DNA of 64,000 nucleotides from Halioglobus sp. (GTDB taxonomy: Bacteria; Pseudomonadota; Gammaproteobacteria; Pseudomonadales; Halieaceae), in the NCBI GenBank assembly GCA_002699145.1, contig PABK01000058.1, forward strand, positions 240,427 to 304,426, in the 5' to 3' direction. A program made the position numbers and the translations under genes. Positions 40,004 through 48,636 of the stretch are shown piece after piece; within the stretch, counting starts at the first letter, position 1; each line of letters opens with the position of its first letter. The notes beneath the pieces were generated by a model. That model searched no databases, was not told the origin of the DNA, and was given only the letters and a program-made list of their open reading frames with translations.

Positions 40004-41794
40004 ATGAGACATCCCTCGCGCCGGGCACACGCCGCGGCCCTGCTGGTACTGGCCGCCCTGCTGCACGGCTGCGCCGGGGCGCCTTCGCAACAGGACACAA
40101 AGGCGCCGCCGCCAGTCGTCGAGACACAGCAACCCGACCCGGGTGTTTCCCTGGCGCTGCCGCCCAGCGCCTACCGCGCGCAGTTCAACGCCGCGGAGCA
40201 GGCGCTGGCCGGGTTCGACTGGATGCAGGCCAGCCTGGCCCTGGAGGCGCTACCGGCGACGGCACTGGACGCCGACGACACGGCCTACCTGCACTACCTG
40301 CGCGCGCGCATCGCCTGGGTGCGCGGCACCCGCGACAGCGCGCTGGACGAATTGCAGCAGGCGCGCGCCGCCAGCGCCAACCCGGCGCTCATCTACCGCT
40401 CGCGCACCTTCGCCTTTTACATGTTTTCCCTGCGCGGCGAGCACATCCGCGCGGCCCAGGAAGCGACACAACTGCTGCAGCTGGTGCCCGAGGCACAGCG
40501 CGCGGACTGGAAGCGCCACGCCTGGCGCGAGCTGAACCGGGCGGACACCGGGGCCCTGCGCGCGGCGCTGGAGCAGGACGCCGACACCGCCTGGCTGGCC
40601 TGGCTGCAGCTGGCGCTGGACTGCCGCGAGCCGGACCCCGCGGCCGCCGTGGACGCCTGGCTGGCGCGCCATGCGCAGCACCCGGCCGCCAACCCGCTGC
40701 CGGGAGGACTGCACTACCTGCAGCCCGCGGCGAGCGGGCCGCGGCGCACAGCGCTGTTGCTGCCGCTGAGCGGGCGCCTCGCCCCCGCCGGACGCGCGGT
40801 GCTGGACGGTTACCTGGCCGCGCACTACGCCGCCGCCGGACGCGGGGACGCGACCGCCGAACTACTGGTCTTCGACCTCGGCAGCCAGTCCGCCGACGGC
40901 GCCTACCAGGCCGCAGTGAGCCAGGGCGCGAGCATGGTGATCGGCCCGCTGAGCAAGGAGTCCGTCGCGCAACTGGCGGCGCGGGAACGGCGGCCGGTAC
41001 CGGTGCTGGCGCTGAACCGGCTGGACGGGCCCGCGCCGCCGGCCGCCGGCAGCGCGCTGGTGCAACTGGCCCTGGCGCCGGAGGACGAGGCGGCAACCCT
41101 GGCGCAACAGGCCTACGGCGACGGCGGCCGCCTGGCCATGATCATTCGCCCGCAGGGCGCCTGGGGCGAAAAGGTCGAACGCGCCCTGCGCGAGCGCTGG
41201 CGCGACCTCGGCGGCCGCGTGGTCAGCGCCGCCACCTACGGCGAACGCGAGGACTACTCGCGCGGGGTCAAGGGCGCCCTTGGGGTGTCGGCCAGCGAAC
41301 AGCGCGCGCGGCAGGTCCGCGACATGCTCGCCACCAATATCGAATTCACGCCGCGCCGCCGCGAGGACCCCGACGTCGTCTTCCTGCTCAGTGCGGACGG
41401 CGCGGAGGCGCGCTCGATCAAGCCGCTGTTGGCATTTCACTACGCCGGCGGCCTGCCCGTGTACGCGCTGTCCAGCGTGTACAGCGGCGTCCCCGACGCG
41501 CGCAACCGCGACCTGGACGGCCTGCACCTGGTGGAGACGCCGTGGCTGCTCGGCGCCAGTCCCGAGCTGCGCGTGGCCATCGCCGCCGGCGCTACCGGCA
41601 GCGCCAGCTACACGCGCCTCAACGCCCTGGGTGTCGACGCCTATCTGCTCGGGTCACAGTTCGCCCGCCTGCGCGCCGGCCCCGACGCACTGCTGCGCGG
41701 CACCACCGGGCTGCTCGACATGGACCCGCAACTGCGCATACACCGTGAACTGTCCCCGGCCACATTTGATAAGGGCGAGATTCGGCCACTCTAG
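40004..41794 (+). CDS. lpoA: Penicillin-binding protein activator LpoA
   Basis: Outer-membrane lipoprotein that stimulates PBP1A. The N-terminus is a lipoprotein signal with lipobox LHGC (Cys about residue 23 from the ATG at 40004). The first part is TPR-like (about 50-220) and the C-terminal part is a periplasmic-binding-protein fold beginning near TALLLPLSGRLAPAG. A GTG at 39992 would add four residues. It heads lpoA-yraN-diaA-dolP, the order also found in E. coli. Confidence 0.92.
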   Translation: MRHPSRRAHAAALLVLAALLHGCAGAPSQQDTKAPPPVVETQQPDPGVSLALPPSAYRAQFNAAEQALAGFDWMQASLALEALPATALDADDTAYLHYLRARIAWVRGTRDSALDELQQARAASANPALIYRSRTFAFYMFSLRGEHIRAAQEATQLLQLVPEAQRADWKRHAWRELNRADTGALRAALEQDADTAWLAWLQLALDCREPDPAAAVDAWLARHAQHPAANPLPGGLHYLQPAASGPRRTALLLPLSGRLAPAGRAVLDGYLAAHYAAAGRGDATAELLVFDLGSQSADGAYQAAVSQGASMVIGPLSKESVAQLAARERRPVPVLALNRLDGPAPPAAGSALVQLALAPEDEAATLAQQAYGDGGRLAMIIRPQGAWGEKVERALRERWRDLGGRVVSAATYGEREDYSRGVKGALGVSASEQRARQVRDMLATNIEFTPRRREDPDVVFLLSADGAEARSIKPLLAFHYAGGLPVYALSSVYSGVPDARNRDLDGLHLVETPWLLGASPELRVAIAAGATGSASYTRLNALGVDAYLLGSQFARLRAGPDALLRGTTGLLDMDPQLRIHRELSPATFDKGEIRPL

Positions 41795-41828
41795 GTACAC
41801 TGGCTCGCCGCGGGCGGGGAGGCGGGCC

Positions 41829-42188
41829 ATGAACAGCGACGGGGACCAGGGCGAGCGACGCGCGGCGCAATGGCTGCAGGAGCAGGGCCTGCATATCATC
41901 GAGCGCAACTTCCGCGCGCGCTGCGGCGAGATCGATATCGTCGCCCGCGACGGCGCGGTGCTGGTGTTCGTGGAGGTGCGTGCGCGGCGCGCGTCGCGCT
42001 TCGCCTCGGCGGCGGCCTCGGTGACCCGGCCGAAACAGGCGCGCCTGCTGCGCACCGCCGCGTTGTACCTGCAGCGCCACCCGCACCTGGCCTCCCTGGC
42101 CTGCCGATTTGACGTGGTCGCCATCGAGCCGCGACAATCCGCAGGCGCCGCGCGCCTGCGCTGGATTCGCCACGCCTTCACCGCCTAG
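41829..42188 (+). CDS. yraN: UPF0102 family protein YraN
   Basis: A 119-residue nuclease-fold protein of unknown physiological role. The restriction-endonuclease-like core is visible as GEIDIVARD then VFVEVRAR, with a CGEID and EV-R pattern resembling the PD-(D/E)xK active site. GGGGAGG precedes the ATG at 41829. Located between lpoA and diaA. Confidence 0.92.
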   Translation: MNSDGDQGERRAAQWLQEQGLHIIERNFRARCGEIDIVARDGAVLVFVEVRARRASRFASAAASVTRPKQARLLRTAALYLQRHPHLASLACRFDVVAIEPRQSAGAARLRWIRHAFTA

Positions 42189-42202
42189 GGGACAGGGAAC
42201 AC

Positions 42203-42802
42203 ATGGACTACTACCAGACCATCGCCGGCAGTTTCCAGGCCACAATAGAAGCCGCCGCGAACTCCGTCGATGCGCTGGCCGCGCCGATAGAGCGCGCCGC
42301 CAGGCTGATGACCGACTGCCTGCTGGGCGACCACAAGATCGTCGCCTGTGGCAATGGCGCCGACGCCGCCATGGCCCAGCTGTTCAGCGGGCAGTTGCTC
42401 GGCCACCACGCGCGCGAGCGCCCCGCCCTGCCCGCGCTCACCCTGGGCGGCGACAGCGCCGGGCTGACCGCACTGGCGCGCGCCGGCGCCGCCGCGGACG
42501 CCTACGCACGGCAGCTGCGCGCCCTCGGCCAGGCCGGCGACCTGATGCTTTACATCAACAGCGGCGGCAGCGACGACAGCCTGCTGCGCGCGGTGCGCAC
42601 CGCGCGCGAACGAAACCTGACAGTGGTCGCGCTGTCCAACGTGCTCGACGACGGCCTCGCCGGACAGCTCGGCGACACCGACGTCCTGCTGCGCGTCGAG
42701 GCGCCGCGCAGCGCGGCGGTGCGCGAGCTGCAGCTCATGGTCATCAACTGCCTGTGCGCCCTGGTCGACCAGGGTCTGTTCGGCAACTACAGCGAGGAAT
42801 GA
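42203..42802 (+). CDS. diaA: SIS-domain DnaA initiator-associating protein DiaA
   Basis: A 199-residue sugar-isomerase-domain protein. In E. coli DiaA binds DnaA and promotes ordered initiation. Conserved stretches are KIVACGNGADAAMAQLF, ERPALPALTLGGD and a C-terminal VNCLCALVDQGLFG. It is similar to GmhA phosphoheptose isomerase, but its place in the lpoA-yraN-diaA-dolP operon favours DiaA. Confidence 0.85.
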   Translation: MDYYQTIAGSFQATIEAAANSVDALAAPIERAARLMTDCLLGDHKIVACGNGADAAMAQLFSGQLLGHHARERPALPALTLGGDSAGLTALARAGAAADAYARQLRALGQAGDLMLYINSGGSDDSLLRAVRTARERNLTVVALSNVLDDGLAGQLGDTDVLLRVEAPRSAAVRELQLMVINCLCALVDQGLFGNYSEE

Positions 42803-42807
42803 ACACG

Positions 42808-43380
42808 ATGCGAAGCCTGTTAACCACGATCCTGCTCACCGCCTGTTGCGGGCTGGCCGGCTGCGGCAGCCTGCTGGCGACCATGCAGGCTGACACGATC
42901 GAGGAGGACAGGGGCGAGCGCACCCTCGGCATGATGGTCGAGGACAACAATATCGAGACCAAGGCCATCGTCAACATCCACGCCGCCGACGAGGCCTTCC
43001 ACGACGCACACGTCGTGGTGGTGAGCTACAACGGCTACGTGTTGCTGGCCGGGCAGGTCAACAGCGAGGCGCTCAAGGCGCAGGCCACCGCGGTGGTGCG
43101 CAAGGTGCGCGGCGTGCGCCGCATCTACAACGAACTGGAGATCGCCGCGCCCAGTTCGGGCATGACGCGCACCTCCGACGCCTGGATCACCGCCAAGGTG
43201 AAATCCTGGCTGATCGGCGCGAAGGACATCGAGGGAACGCGGGTAAAAGTCACCACCGAGGACGGCGTGGTCTTCCTGATGGGCCTGGCCACCGCCGCCG
43301 AGGCGGACCGCATCGCCGAGACCGCCGCCGGCATCTCCGGCGTGCAGCGCGTGGTGCGCCTGTTCGAGTTGATCGACTGA
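42808..43380 (+). CDS. dolP: BON-domain outer-membrane lipoprotein DolP
   Basis: Lipoprotein supporting outer-membrane integrity and BAM function. 190 residues from the ATG at 42808 (GAGGA eight bases upstream; an ATG at 42799 overlaps the diaA stop). The lipobox LAGC is at about residues 15-18. Two BON domains follow, near 45-115 (YNGYVLLAGQV) and 120-190 (TEDGVVFLMGLA). E. coli DolP has 191 residues. Confidence 0.92.
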   Translation: MRSLLTTILLTACCGLAGCGSLLATMQADTIEEDRGERTLGMMVEDNNIETKAIVNIHAADEAFHDAHVVVVSYNGYVLLAGQVNSEALKAQATAVVRKVRGVRRIYNELEIAAPSSGMTRTSDAWITAKVKSWLIGAKDIEGTRVKVTTEDGVVFLMGLATAAEADRIAETAAGISGVQRVVRLFELID

Positions 43381-43398
43381 CCCGGGGCGGACGCCGGG

Positions 43399-43785
43399 CT
43401 ACTTGACGATGCGCAGGGAGGGCCGACGCTCCGACTTGCGTGGCTGCGGCGGTTCGTCGTCCGGCGGTTCGGAGGGATCCTCGGGCTCGAAGACCATGCC
43501 CTGGCCGTTCTCCCTGGCGTAGATACCGACCACGGCGGCAATGGGCACGTACACGTCGGTGGCGACGCCACCGAAGCGGCCGTTGAAGGACACCGCCTGG
43601 TTGGTGATGTCCAGGTCGACCACCGCATCCGGCGAGATATTCAGCACGATCTGGTCGTCCTTGACGAATTGCCGCGGCACCGACACATCGCTCGCCGAGG
43701 CGTCGACCAGCACGTAGGGCGTACACTCGTTGTCCACGATCCACTCGTAGAGCGCGCGCATGATGTAGGGGCGGCTGGACGTCAC
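43399..43785 (-). CDS. sspB: ClpXP protease specificity-enhancing factor SspB
   Basis: Adaptor that delivers ssrA-tagged and other substrates to ClpXP. 128 residues with a GTG start. The substrate-binding domain covers about 1-105 (RALYEWIVDNECTPYV, FNGRFGG); a flexible charged Pro/Glu linker leads to the ClpX-binding tail RPSLRIVK. It follows sspA by 30 bp. Confidence 0.95.
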   Translation of the reverse strand: MTSSRPYIMRALYEWIVDNECTPYVLVDASASDVSVPRQFVKDDQIVLNISPDAVVDLDITNQAVSFNGRFGGVATDVYVPIAAVVGIYARENGQGMVFEPEDPSEPPDDEPPQPRKSERRPSLRIVK

Positions 43786-43815
43786 GGGTCGGTCTGCCGG
43801 GGCGCCGGGTGCGAC

Positions 43816-44448
43816 CTAAAGGCGCATTTCCCGTTCCTGCTCGGACAGGCTGTCCTGGAAAGAATCGCGGTTGAACAGGCGGTCCATGTAGGCTTGCAGG
43901 GGCTTGGACTGCTTGCTGTTGCGAATCTCCACACCCAGCGAGGGCAGGCGCCACAGGATGGGTGCGATGCAGCAGTCGACCAGCGTGAACTCGTCGCTCA
44001 TGAAGAACGGCTTCTCGGCGAAGATCGGCGCGATGGCCATGATGCCCTCGCGCAGCTCCTTGGTGGACTTCTTGATCACGTTGTCGCTGCGCGTGTGCTG
44101 TATGGCGTCGACCAGGCTGCACCAGTCTTTCTCTATGCGGTGGATGAACAGGCGGCTCTCGGCGCGGGCCACCGGGTACACCGGCAGCAGCGGCGGGTGC
44201 GGGAAGCGCTCGTCCAGGTACTCCATCATGACCTTGGATTCATACAGTACCAGGTCGCGGTCGACCAGCGTCGGCAGGCTGTTGTAGGGGTTGAGGTCGG
44301 CGAGTTCCTCGGGCGGGTGGGCCGAATCGGATTCGATCATGTCCACCGTGACGCCCTTTTCCGCGAGAACGATGCGCACGCGATGGCTGTAGTGACTGGT
44401 GTTGTCGGAAAAAAATGTCATGGACGACCGTTTTGCCACTACACCCAT
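43816..44448 (-). CDS. sspA: Stringent starvation protein A
   Basis: Glutathione S-transferase-fold protein that associates with RNA polymerase and affects stationary-phase and stress transcription. 210 residues from the ATG at 44448 preceded by GAGGA. Thioredoxin-like half with [25 protein letters not shown], then the helical half. The sspA-sspB pair downstream of petABC is a conserved arrangement. Confidence 0.95.
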   Translation of the reverse strand: MGVVAKRSSMTFFSDNTSHYSHRVRIVLAEKGVTVDMIESDSAHPPEELADLNPYNSLPTLVDRDLVLYESKVMMEYLDERFPHPPLLPVYPVARAESRLFIHRIEKDWCSLVDAIQHTRSDNVIKKSTKELREGIMAIAPIFAEKPFFMSDEFTLVDCCIAPILWRLPSLGVEIRNSKQSKPLQAYMDRLFNRDSFQDSLSEQEREMRL

Positions 44449-44511
44449 GGGGGAATCCTCAGTTGCTTGTTTCAGGGCCACTGTGCGCGCTGCTTCGCGT
44501 CGGGGCGGCGA

Positions 44512-46551
44512 TCAGTGTACGTCTTTCCAGTATTCGCGGTTGAGCAGCGCGGCGAATACCGTAAACAACGCGATGAAAAGCAGGGTAAACGTACCGATGC
44601 GGTGGCGGTCTTTGACGACCGGTTCCGCGGTATAGGCGAGGAAGTTTACCAGATCGTACATGGCGCCATCGAATTCCTCGGTGCTCATGCTGCCCTCGCT
44701 GGCCAGGGCGAACTCGCCGCAGGGATCTTCCTTGATGTCCTCACCGGTCAGCGGATCGCGCTTGATGCCGCCGTTCTCCGCTTTCACCGGCCCCGGGGCA
44801 CACTCCTGCATGCCCTGCAGCTCCAGCAGCACGTGGGGCATGCCCACGTCCTTGAACACGCGGTTGTTGACGCCGTAGGGGCGGCTGTCGTCGCGGTAGA
44901 ACGTGCGCAGGTAGGTATAGAGCCACTCGGGCTGGCGCGCGCGCGATACCAGGGTCAGGTCCGGAGGGGTGGCGCCGAACCAGACCTTGGCGCTGGCCTC
45001 GTCCATGGCGTTTTCCATCAGCGCGCCGATTTTCACCTCGGGGTCAAAAATCAGGTGCTGCTCCATCAGGTCCTCTGGAATACCCAGGTCCGCGGCAACA
45101 CGGTTGTAGCGCGAGTACTGCAGCGAGTGACAGCCGTAGCAGTAGTTCATGTATAGCCTGGCGCCATTCTGCAGGGAGGCCTTGTCGCCGGGATCGGCGC
45201 TGAACTCATCGCAGGGTATGGCGCCACAGCTGTGCGCCGACTCCGCGCCCACCGCCTTCAGCGGCAGGAAGGTGAGCAAGCCGATCAGCGCCAGGCCGCC
45301 CAGGCTGCCCCAGAAGCCGATGCCGCCGTCCATGGTGACCCGCTCCGGCACGGGCTTCGTCTTGTCCATGGCGCTCCAGATGGGCATGAGCAAAAAGAAG
45401 GCGAAGTAGAACACGCTGCAGATCTGCGCCAGCACGGTGCGCGCCGGTGTCGGCGCCTTGACGCCGAGCACGCCGAGAATCAGGAAGGAGGCGACGAACA
45501 GCAGCAGCATGACCTTGGTGATGTTGCCCCGGTAGCGCCAGGATTTCACCGGGCTGCGGTCCAGCCACGGCAGCACAAAGGGAATGGCCACCGACGCGGC
45601 GAAGGCGACGAAGCCCCAGAACTTGTCCGGCACCGCACGCAGCACCGAGTAGAACGGGGTGAAGTACCATACCGGCGCGATATGCTCCGGGGTCTTCAGG
45701 TTATTGGCCTCCTCGAAGTTGGCGAACTCGAGGAAGTAACCGCCCATCTCGGGCATGAAGAAGATCACGCCGCAGAAAATGAACAGGAACACGCCCACGG
45801 CCTGCAGGTCGTGCACCGTGTAGTAGGGGTGGAAGGCGACGCCGTCCAGGGGCACGCCGTTCTCGTCCTTGTGCTTCTTGATATCCACGCCGTCGGGGTT
45901 GTTCGAGCCGACCTCGTGCAGCGCCAGCAGGTGCAGCACCACCAGCGCCAGCAGGATGATCGGCAGCGCCACCACGTGCAGGGCGAAGAAGCGGTTCAGG
46001 GTGATGCCCGAGATGAGGTAGTCGCCGCGGATCCAGGTGACGATATCCTCGCCCACCACCGGGATCGCGCCGAACAGCGAAATGATGACCTGGGCGCCCC
46101 AGTAGGACATCTGGCCCCAGGGCAGTACGTAGCCGACAAAGGCCTCGGCCATGAGCACCACGAAGATGAGCATGCCGAAAATCCAGATCAGTTCGCGCGG
46201 TTTCTTGTAGGAACCGTAGAGCAGCGCGCGGAACATATGCAGGTACACCACGACAAAGAACGCCGAGGCGCCGGTAGAGTGCATGTAGCGCAGTATCCAG
46301 CCGTAATCCACGTCGCGCATGATGTACTCGACCGAGGCGAAGGCGCCCTCCTGGCTCGGGTTGTAGCTCATGGTCAGCCAGATGCCGGTGAGCAGCTGGT
46401 TGACCAGCACCAGCAGCGACAACACGCCGAAGAAGTACCAGAAGTTGAAGTTCTTGGGCGCGTAGTACTTGCCCATGTGGGTGTCCCAGGCGCGCATGAT
46501 GGGCAGGCGCGCGTCGACCCAGTCGCGCAGACCGATGAGCATGTTAATCAT
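44512..46551 (-). CDS. Cytochrome b / cytochrome c1 fusion of the bc1 complex
   Basis: One 679-residue frame carries both cytochrome b and cytochrome c1. Residues about 1-405 are cytochrome b with eight spans, the Qo-site loop and two pairs of haem histidines in the spans after YMHSTGASAFF and RFFALHVVAL. A further span (about 412-432) then acts as an internal signal for c1, with a likely signal-peptidase site after Ala436. The c1 part has the CYGCH haem site at 471-475 and a C-terminal anchor (about 652-672). Separate petB and petC genes are the usual gammaproteobacterial form; the known parallel is Bradyrhizobium fbcH, which is cleaved after synthesis. The ATG shares a base with the petA stop. 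I see no internal stop or frameshift. Confidence 0.93.
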   Translation of the reverse strand: MINMLIGLRDWVDARLPIMRAWDTHMGKYYAPKNFNFWYFFGVLSLLVLVNQLLTGIWLTMSYNPSQEGAFASVEYIMRDVDYGWILRYMHSTGASAFFVVVYLHMFRALLYGSYKKPRELIWIFGMLIFVVLMAEAFVGYVLPWGQMSYWGAQVIISLFGAIPVVGEDIVTWIRGDYLISGITLNRFFALHVVALPIILLALVVLHLLALHEVGSNNPDGVDIKKHKDENGVPLDGVAFHPYYTVHDLQAVGVFLFIFCGVIFFMPEMGGYFLEFANFEEANNLKTPEHIAPVWYFTPFYSVLRAVPDKFWGFVAFAASVAIPFVLPWLDRSPVKSWRYRGNITKVMLLLFVASFLILGVLGVKAPTPARTVLAQICSVFYFAFFLLMPIWSAMDKTKPVPERVTMDGGIGFWGSLGGLALIGLLTFLPLKAVGAESAHSCGAIPCDEFSADPGDKASLQNGARLYMNYCYGCHSLQYSRYNRVAADLGIPEDLMEQHLIFDPEVKIGALMENAMDEASAKVWFGATPPDLTLVSRARQPEWLYTYLRTFYRDDSRPYGVNNRVFKDVGMPHVLLELQGMQECAPGPVKAENGGIKRDPLTGEDIKEDPCGEFALASEGSMSTEEFDGAMYDLVNFLAYTAEPVVKDRHRIGTFTLLFIALFTVFAALLNREYWKDVH

Positions 46552-47150
46552 TACGCGGCCTCCGCATCGACGCCGATCACGAGGATGTTGTCACCCTCGA
46601 AGGAATACGGCGGGACAATCAGGTTCTTGGACGCCGGCACCCCGGCGTAGACACGACCGGACAGGTCGAACAGGGAGCCGTGACAGGGGCAGAAGAAACC
46701 GCCGAGCCAGTTGTCGCCGCCGAACTCGGCCACGCCGACCTCCGGGCGAAACTTCGGCGCGCAGCCCAGGTGCGTACACAGGCCCTCGATGACCAGGATT
46801 TCCGGGCGGATGGAACGCGCGATACCGGAGACATAGGCCGGCTGCGAACCCTCGATGGTGGACTCCGGGTCCTTGAGCTGGTCGTTGATGCTGGCCAGCG
46901 CCTCGACCTGCTCGGGCGTGCGGTGCAGCACGTAGACCGGCTTGCCACGCCACTCGACGTTGATCATCTGGCCGGGTTCCAGCTTGCTGATGTCCTGCTT
47001 GACCGGTGCGCCGGCCGCCTTGGCCTTGGCGGAGGGGTTCCATGACCCGACAAACGGTACCAGGATACCCACCGCACCGGCGGCGCCCACCGCACTCGTG
47101 GCCGCGGTCAGAAACCTGCGCCTGCCGTCGTTCACGCCCTCGCTACTCAT
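46551..47150 (-). CDS. petA: Ubiquinol-cytochrome c reductase Rieske iron-sulfur subunit
   Basis: Rieske protein of complex III. 199 residues with a twin-arginine-type N-terminus (RRRFL at 10-14) and an uncleaved anchor span (about 16-36). The 2Fe-2S ligands are Cys125 and His127 in CTHLGC and Cys154 and His157 in CPCHGS; Cys130 and Cys156 form the disulfide. First gene of petA-petBC. Confidence 0.97.
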   Translation of the reverse strand: MSSEGVNDGRRRFLTAATSAVGAAGAVGILVPFVGSWNPSAKAKAAGAPVKQDISKLEPGQMINVEWRGKPVYVLHRTPEQVEALASINDQLKDPESTIEGSQPAYVSGIARSIRPEILVIEGLCTHLGCAPKFRPEVGVAEFGGDNWLGGFFCPCHGSLFDLSGRVYAGVPASKNLIVPPYSFEGDNILVIGVDAEAA

Positions 47151-47224
47151 GCTTTGATCTCCAGATTACAGGCCCGGCTGCCTCGCGACGCAAGGCAATG
47201 CCCCGACTCCCAAAAAGGGTGCTA

Positions 47225-47253
47225 ATGCTAATGATTTTACCCCGTACTGACAA
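47225..47253 (-). promoter_or_regulatory. Sigma70 promoter of petA
   Basis: A -35 TTGTCA (47253-47248) and -10 TAGCAT (47230-47225) are spaced by 17 bp, about 75 bp upstream of petA. Confidence 0.65.
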
Positions 47254-47352
47254 GGTAAACGCCTTGATTTCACTGTAGTTTCGGCCGTGTTACCGACCCG
47301 GGGCAATTTGCCTGACCGCCGTTGAACCAGGTAAATCGACCGCATAAACGAG

Positions 47353-47392
47353 CAAAAAAAACGCCCGGTTTGACGCAGCAAACGGGCGTTTT
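47353..47392 (-). terminator. Terminator after rpsI
   Basis: On the minus strand, 42 bp after the rpsI stop, a stem of AACGCCCG-type sequence with an interior loop is followed by eight T residues (47361-47354). The other strand also ends in TTTT, so it may work in both directions, but only the minus-strand rplM-rpsI unit needs it. Confidence 0.9.
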
Positions 47393-47433
47393 CGCTACCG
47401 CGGGCCCGGTGGCCGGGCCGGCACGTCGTCCGC

Positions 47434-47826
47434 TTAGCGCTTGGAGTACTGCGGACGCTTGCGCGCCTTGCGCAGGCCGACTTTCTTGCGCTCCACCTCG
47501 CGCGCGTCGCGCGTGACGTAACCGGCGCCGCGCAGTGTGCCGCGCAGAGATTCGTCGTACTCCATCAGGGCGCGGGTGATGCCGTGGCGAATGGCGCCGG
47601 CCTGGCCGAAGCTGCCGCCGCCGGCGACGGTGACGTTGATGTCGAACTTGTCTGCCAGCTCGACCAGGTCCAGCGGCTGACGCACGATCATGCGCGCAAC
47701 TTCACGGCCGAAGTACTGGTCCAGGGGACGCTTGTTGACAGTGATGTTGCCGGCACCTGAACGCAGGAACACGCGGGCTGTGGAGGTCTTGCGGCGACCG
47801 GTTCCGTAATACTGGGTAGCGGACAT
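47434..47826 (-). CDS. rpsI: 30S ribosomal protein S9 (uS9)
   Basis: 130 residues with the canonical start [14 protein letters not shown] and the basic C-terminus [11 protein letters not shown] whose end reaches the P-site tRNA. Follows rplM by 13 bases in the usual two-gene operon. Confidence 0.98.
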   Translation of the reverse strand: MSATQYYGTGRRKTSTARVFLRSGAGNITVNKRPLDQYFGREVARMIVRQPLDLVELADKFDINVTVAGGGSFGQAGAIRHGITRALMEYDESLRGTLRGAGYVTRDAREVERKKVGLRKARKRPQYSKR

Positions 47827-47839
47827 AGGAGTCGATCCC

Positions 47840-48268
47840 TCAAATATTCAGTGGCTGCGGTTGTTGCGCGGCGTGGGGGTGCTCGGTGCCCGCGTAGACC
47901 TTCAGCTTGCGGAACATGGCGCGGCCCAGCGGGTTGCGCGGCAGCATGCCCTTGACGGCGTTCTGGATGGCGCGCTCCGGGGCTTTCTCGATCAGTTTCT
48001 CGAAGGAAATGCTCTTCAGGCCGCCCGGGTAGCCGGTGTGGTGATGGTAGAACTTGTCGGTACGCTTGGCGCCGGTGACACGCACTTTCTCGGCGTTGAC
48101 CACGACGATGTAGTCGCCGGTATCCACGTGCGGGGTGTACTCCGCCTTGTGCTTGCCGCGCAGGCGGTGGGCGATTTCGCTGGCCAGGCGACCCAGGGTC
48201 TTGTCAGCAGCGTCCACCACGAACCAGTCGCGGGTGACGTCTTCTGCTTTGGCGCTGTACGTTTTCAT
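47840..48268 (-). CDS. rplM: 50S ribosomal protein L13 (uL13)
   Basis: 142 residues from the ATG at 48268 ([20 protein letters not shown]), matching the E. coli length. Conserved [17 protein letters not shown] and [16 protein letters not shown] are present. Preceded by a strong promoter. Confidence 0.98.
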   Translation of the reverse strand: MKTYSAKAEDVTRDWFVVDAADKTLGRLASEIAHRLRGKHKAEYTPHVDTGDYIVVVNAEKVRVTGAKRTDKFYHHHTGYPGGLKSISFEKLIEKAPERAIQNAVKGMLPRNPLGRAMFRKLKVYAGTEHPHAAQQPQPLNI

Positions 48269-48311
48269 GGCTGATAACCGCCTTGCGGGGGCTGCAAATT
48301 CGAGAGCGCGA

Positions 48312-48340
48312 ATTCTAGGGGAACGACCGCCCCATTTCAA
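48312..48340 (-). promoter_or_regulatory. Sigma70 promoter of rplM-rpsI
   Basis: A -35 TTGAAA (48340-48335) and -10 TAGAAT (48317-48312) with an ideal 17-bp spacer, 44 bp from the rplM start. The leader is too short for a structured ribosomal-protein autoregulatory element of usual size. Confidence 0.85.
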
Positions 48341-48388
48341 GCCAAAAATCGAAGATATTTCGCCACTTACCGCCCGGCGCCGCTACAG

Positions 48389-48530
48389 GGGCTGGCGCCG
48401 CGCAGCCCTCCCCGCGGACGCTTTGGGCCGCGCCGAGGGAGTGGAGCGAGACCGCAGGGCTCGCGACCGACCGAGGGCAGCCCGGAGGGCCGCGGGTCGC
48501 GAAGCGGGGAGGGCTGCGCGGCGCCAGCCC
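48389..48530. repeat. Palindromic interspersed repeat, copy B
   Basis: Second copy of the element at 1157-1296, 142 bp. Perfect 27-bp arms (48389-48415 with 48504-48530) enclose an 88-nt core (48416-48503) that differs from copy A at one position. It lies between rplM and zapE, both on the minus strand, so it is at the 3' end of zapE and upstream of the rplM promoter. Relative to its upstream gene it is in the opposite orientation to copy A, so any function at transcript ends must be symmetrical. Confidence 0.85.
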
Positions 48531-48636
48531 GACAGTCCGCGCCACTCGCCCCCCGCAGCACGCCGGCACCCGCACGCAGGTTGCAGCAGGTGCCAACGAC
48601 AGCGTCCGGCGTCCGGCGCCCCGCGTCAACAAAAGT

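Noticed and set aside
38831-40132. Minus-strand frame covering the rnpB region and rsmI
   Set aside because: It runs across RNase P RNA and is out of frame with RsmI, whose correct frame is 39088-39927.
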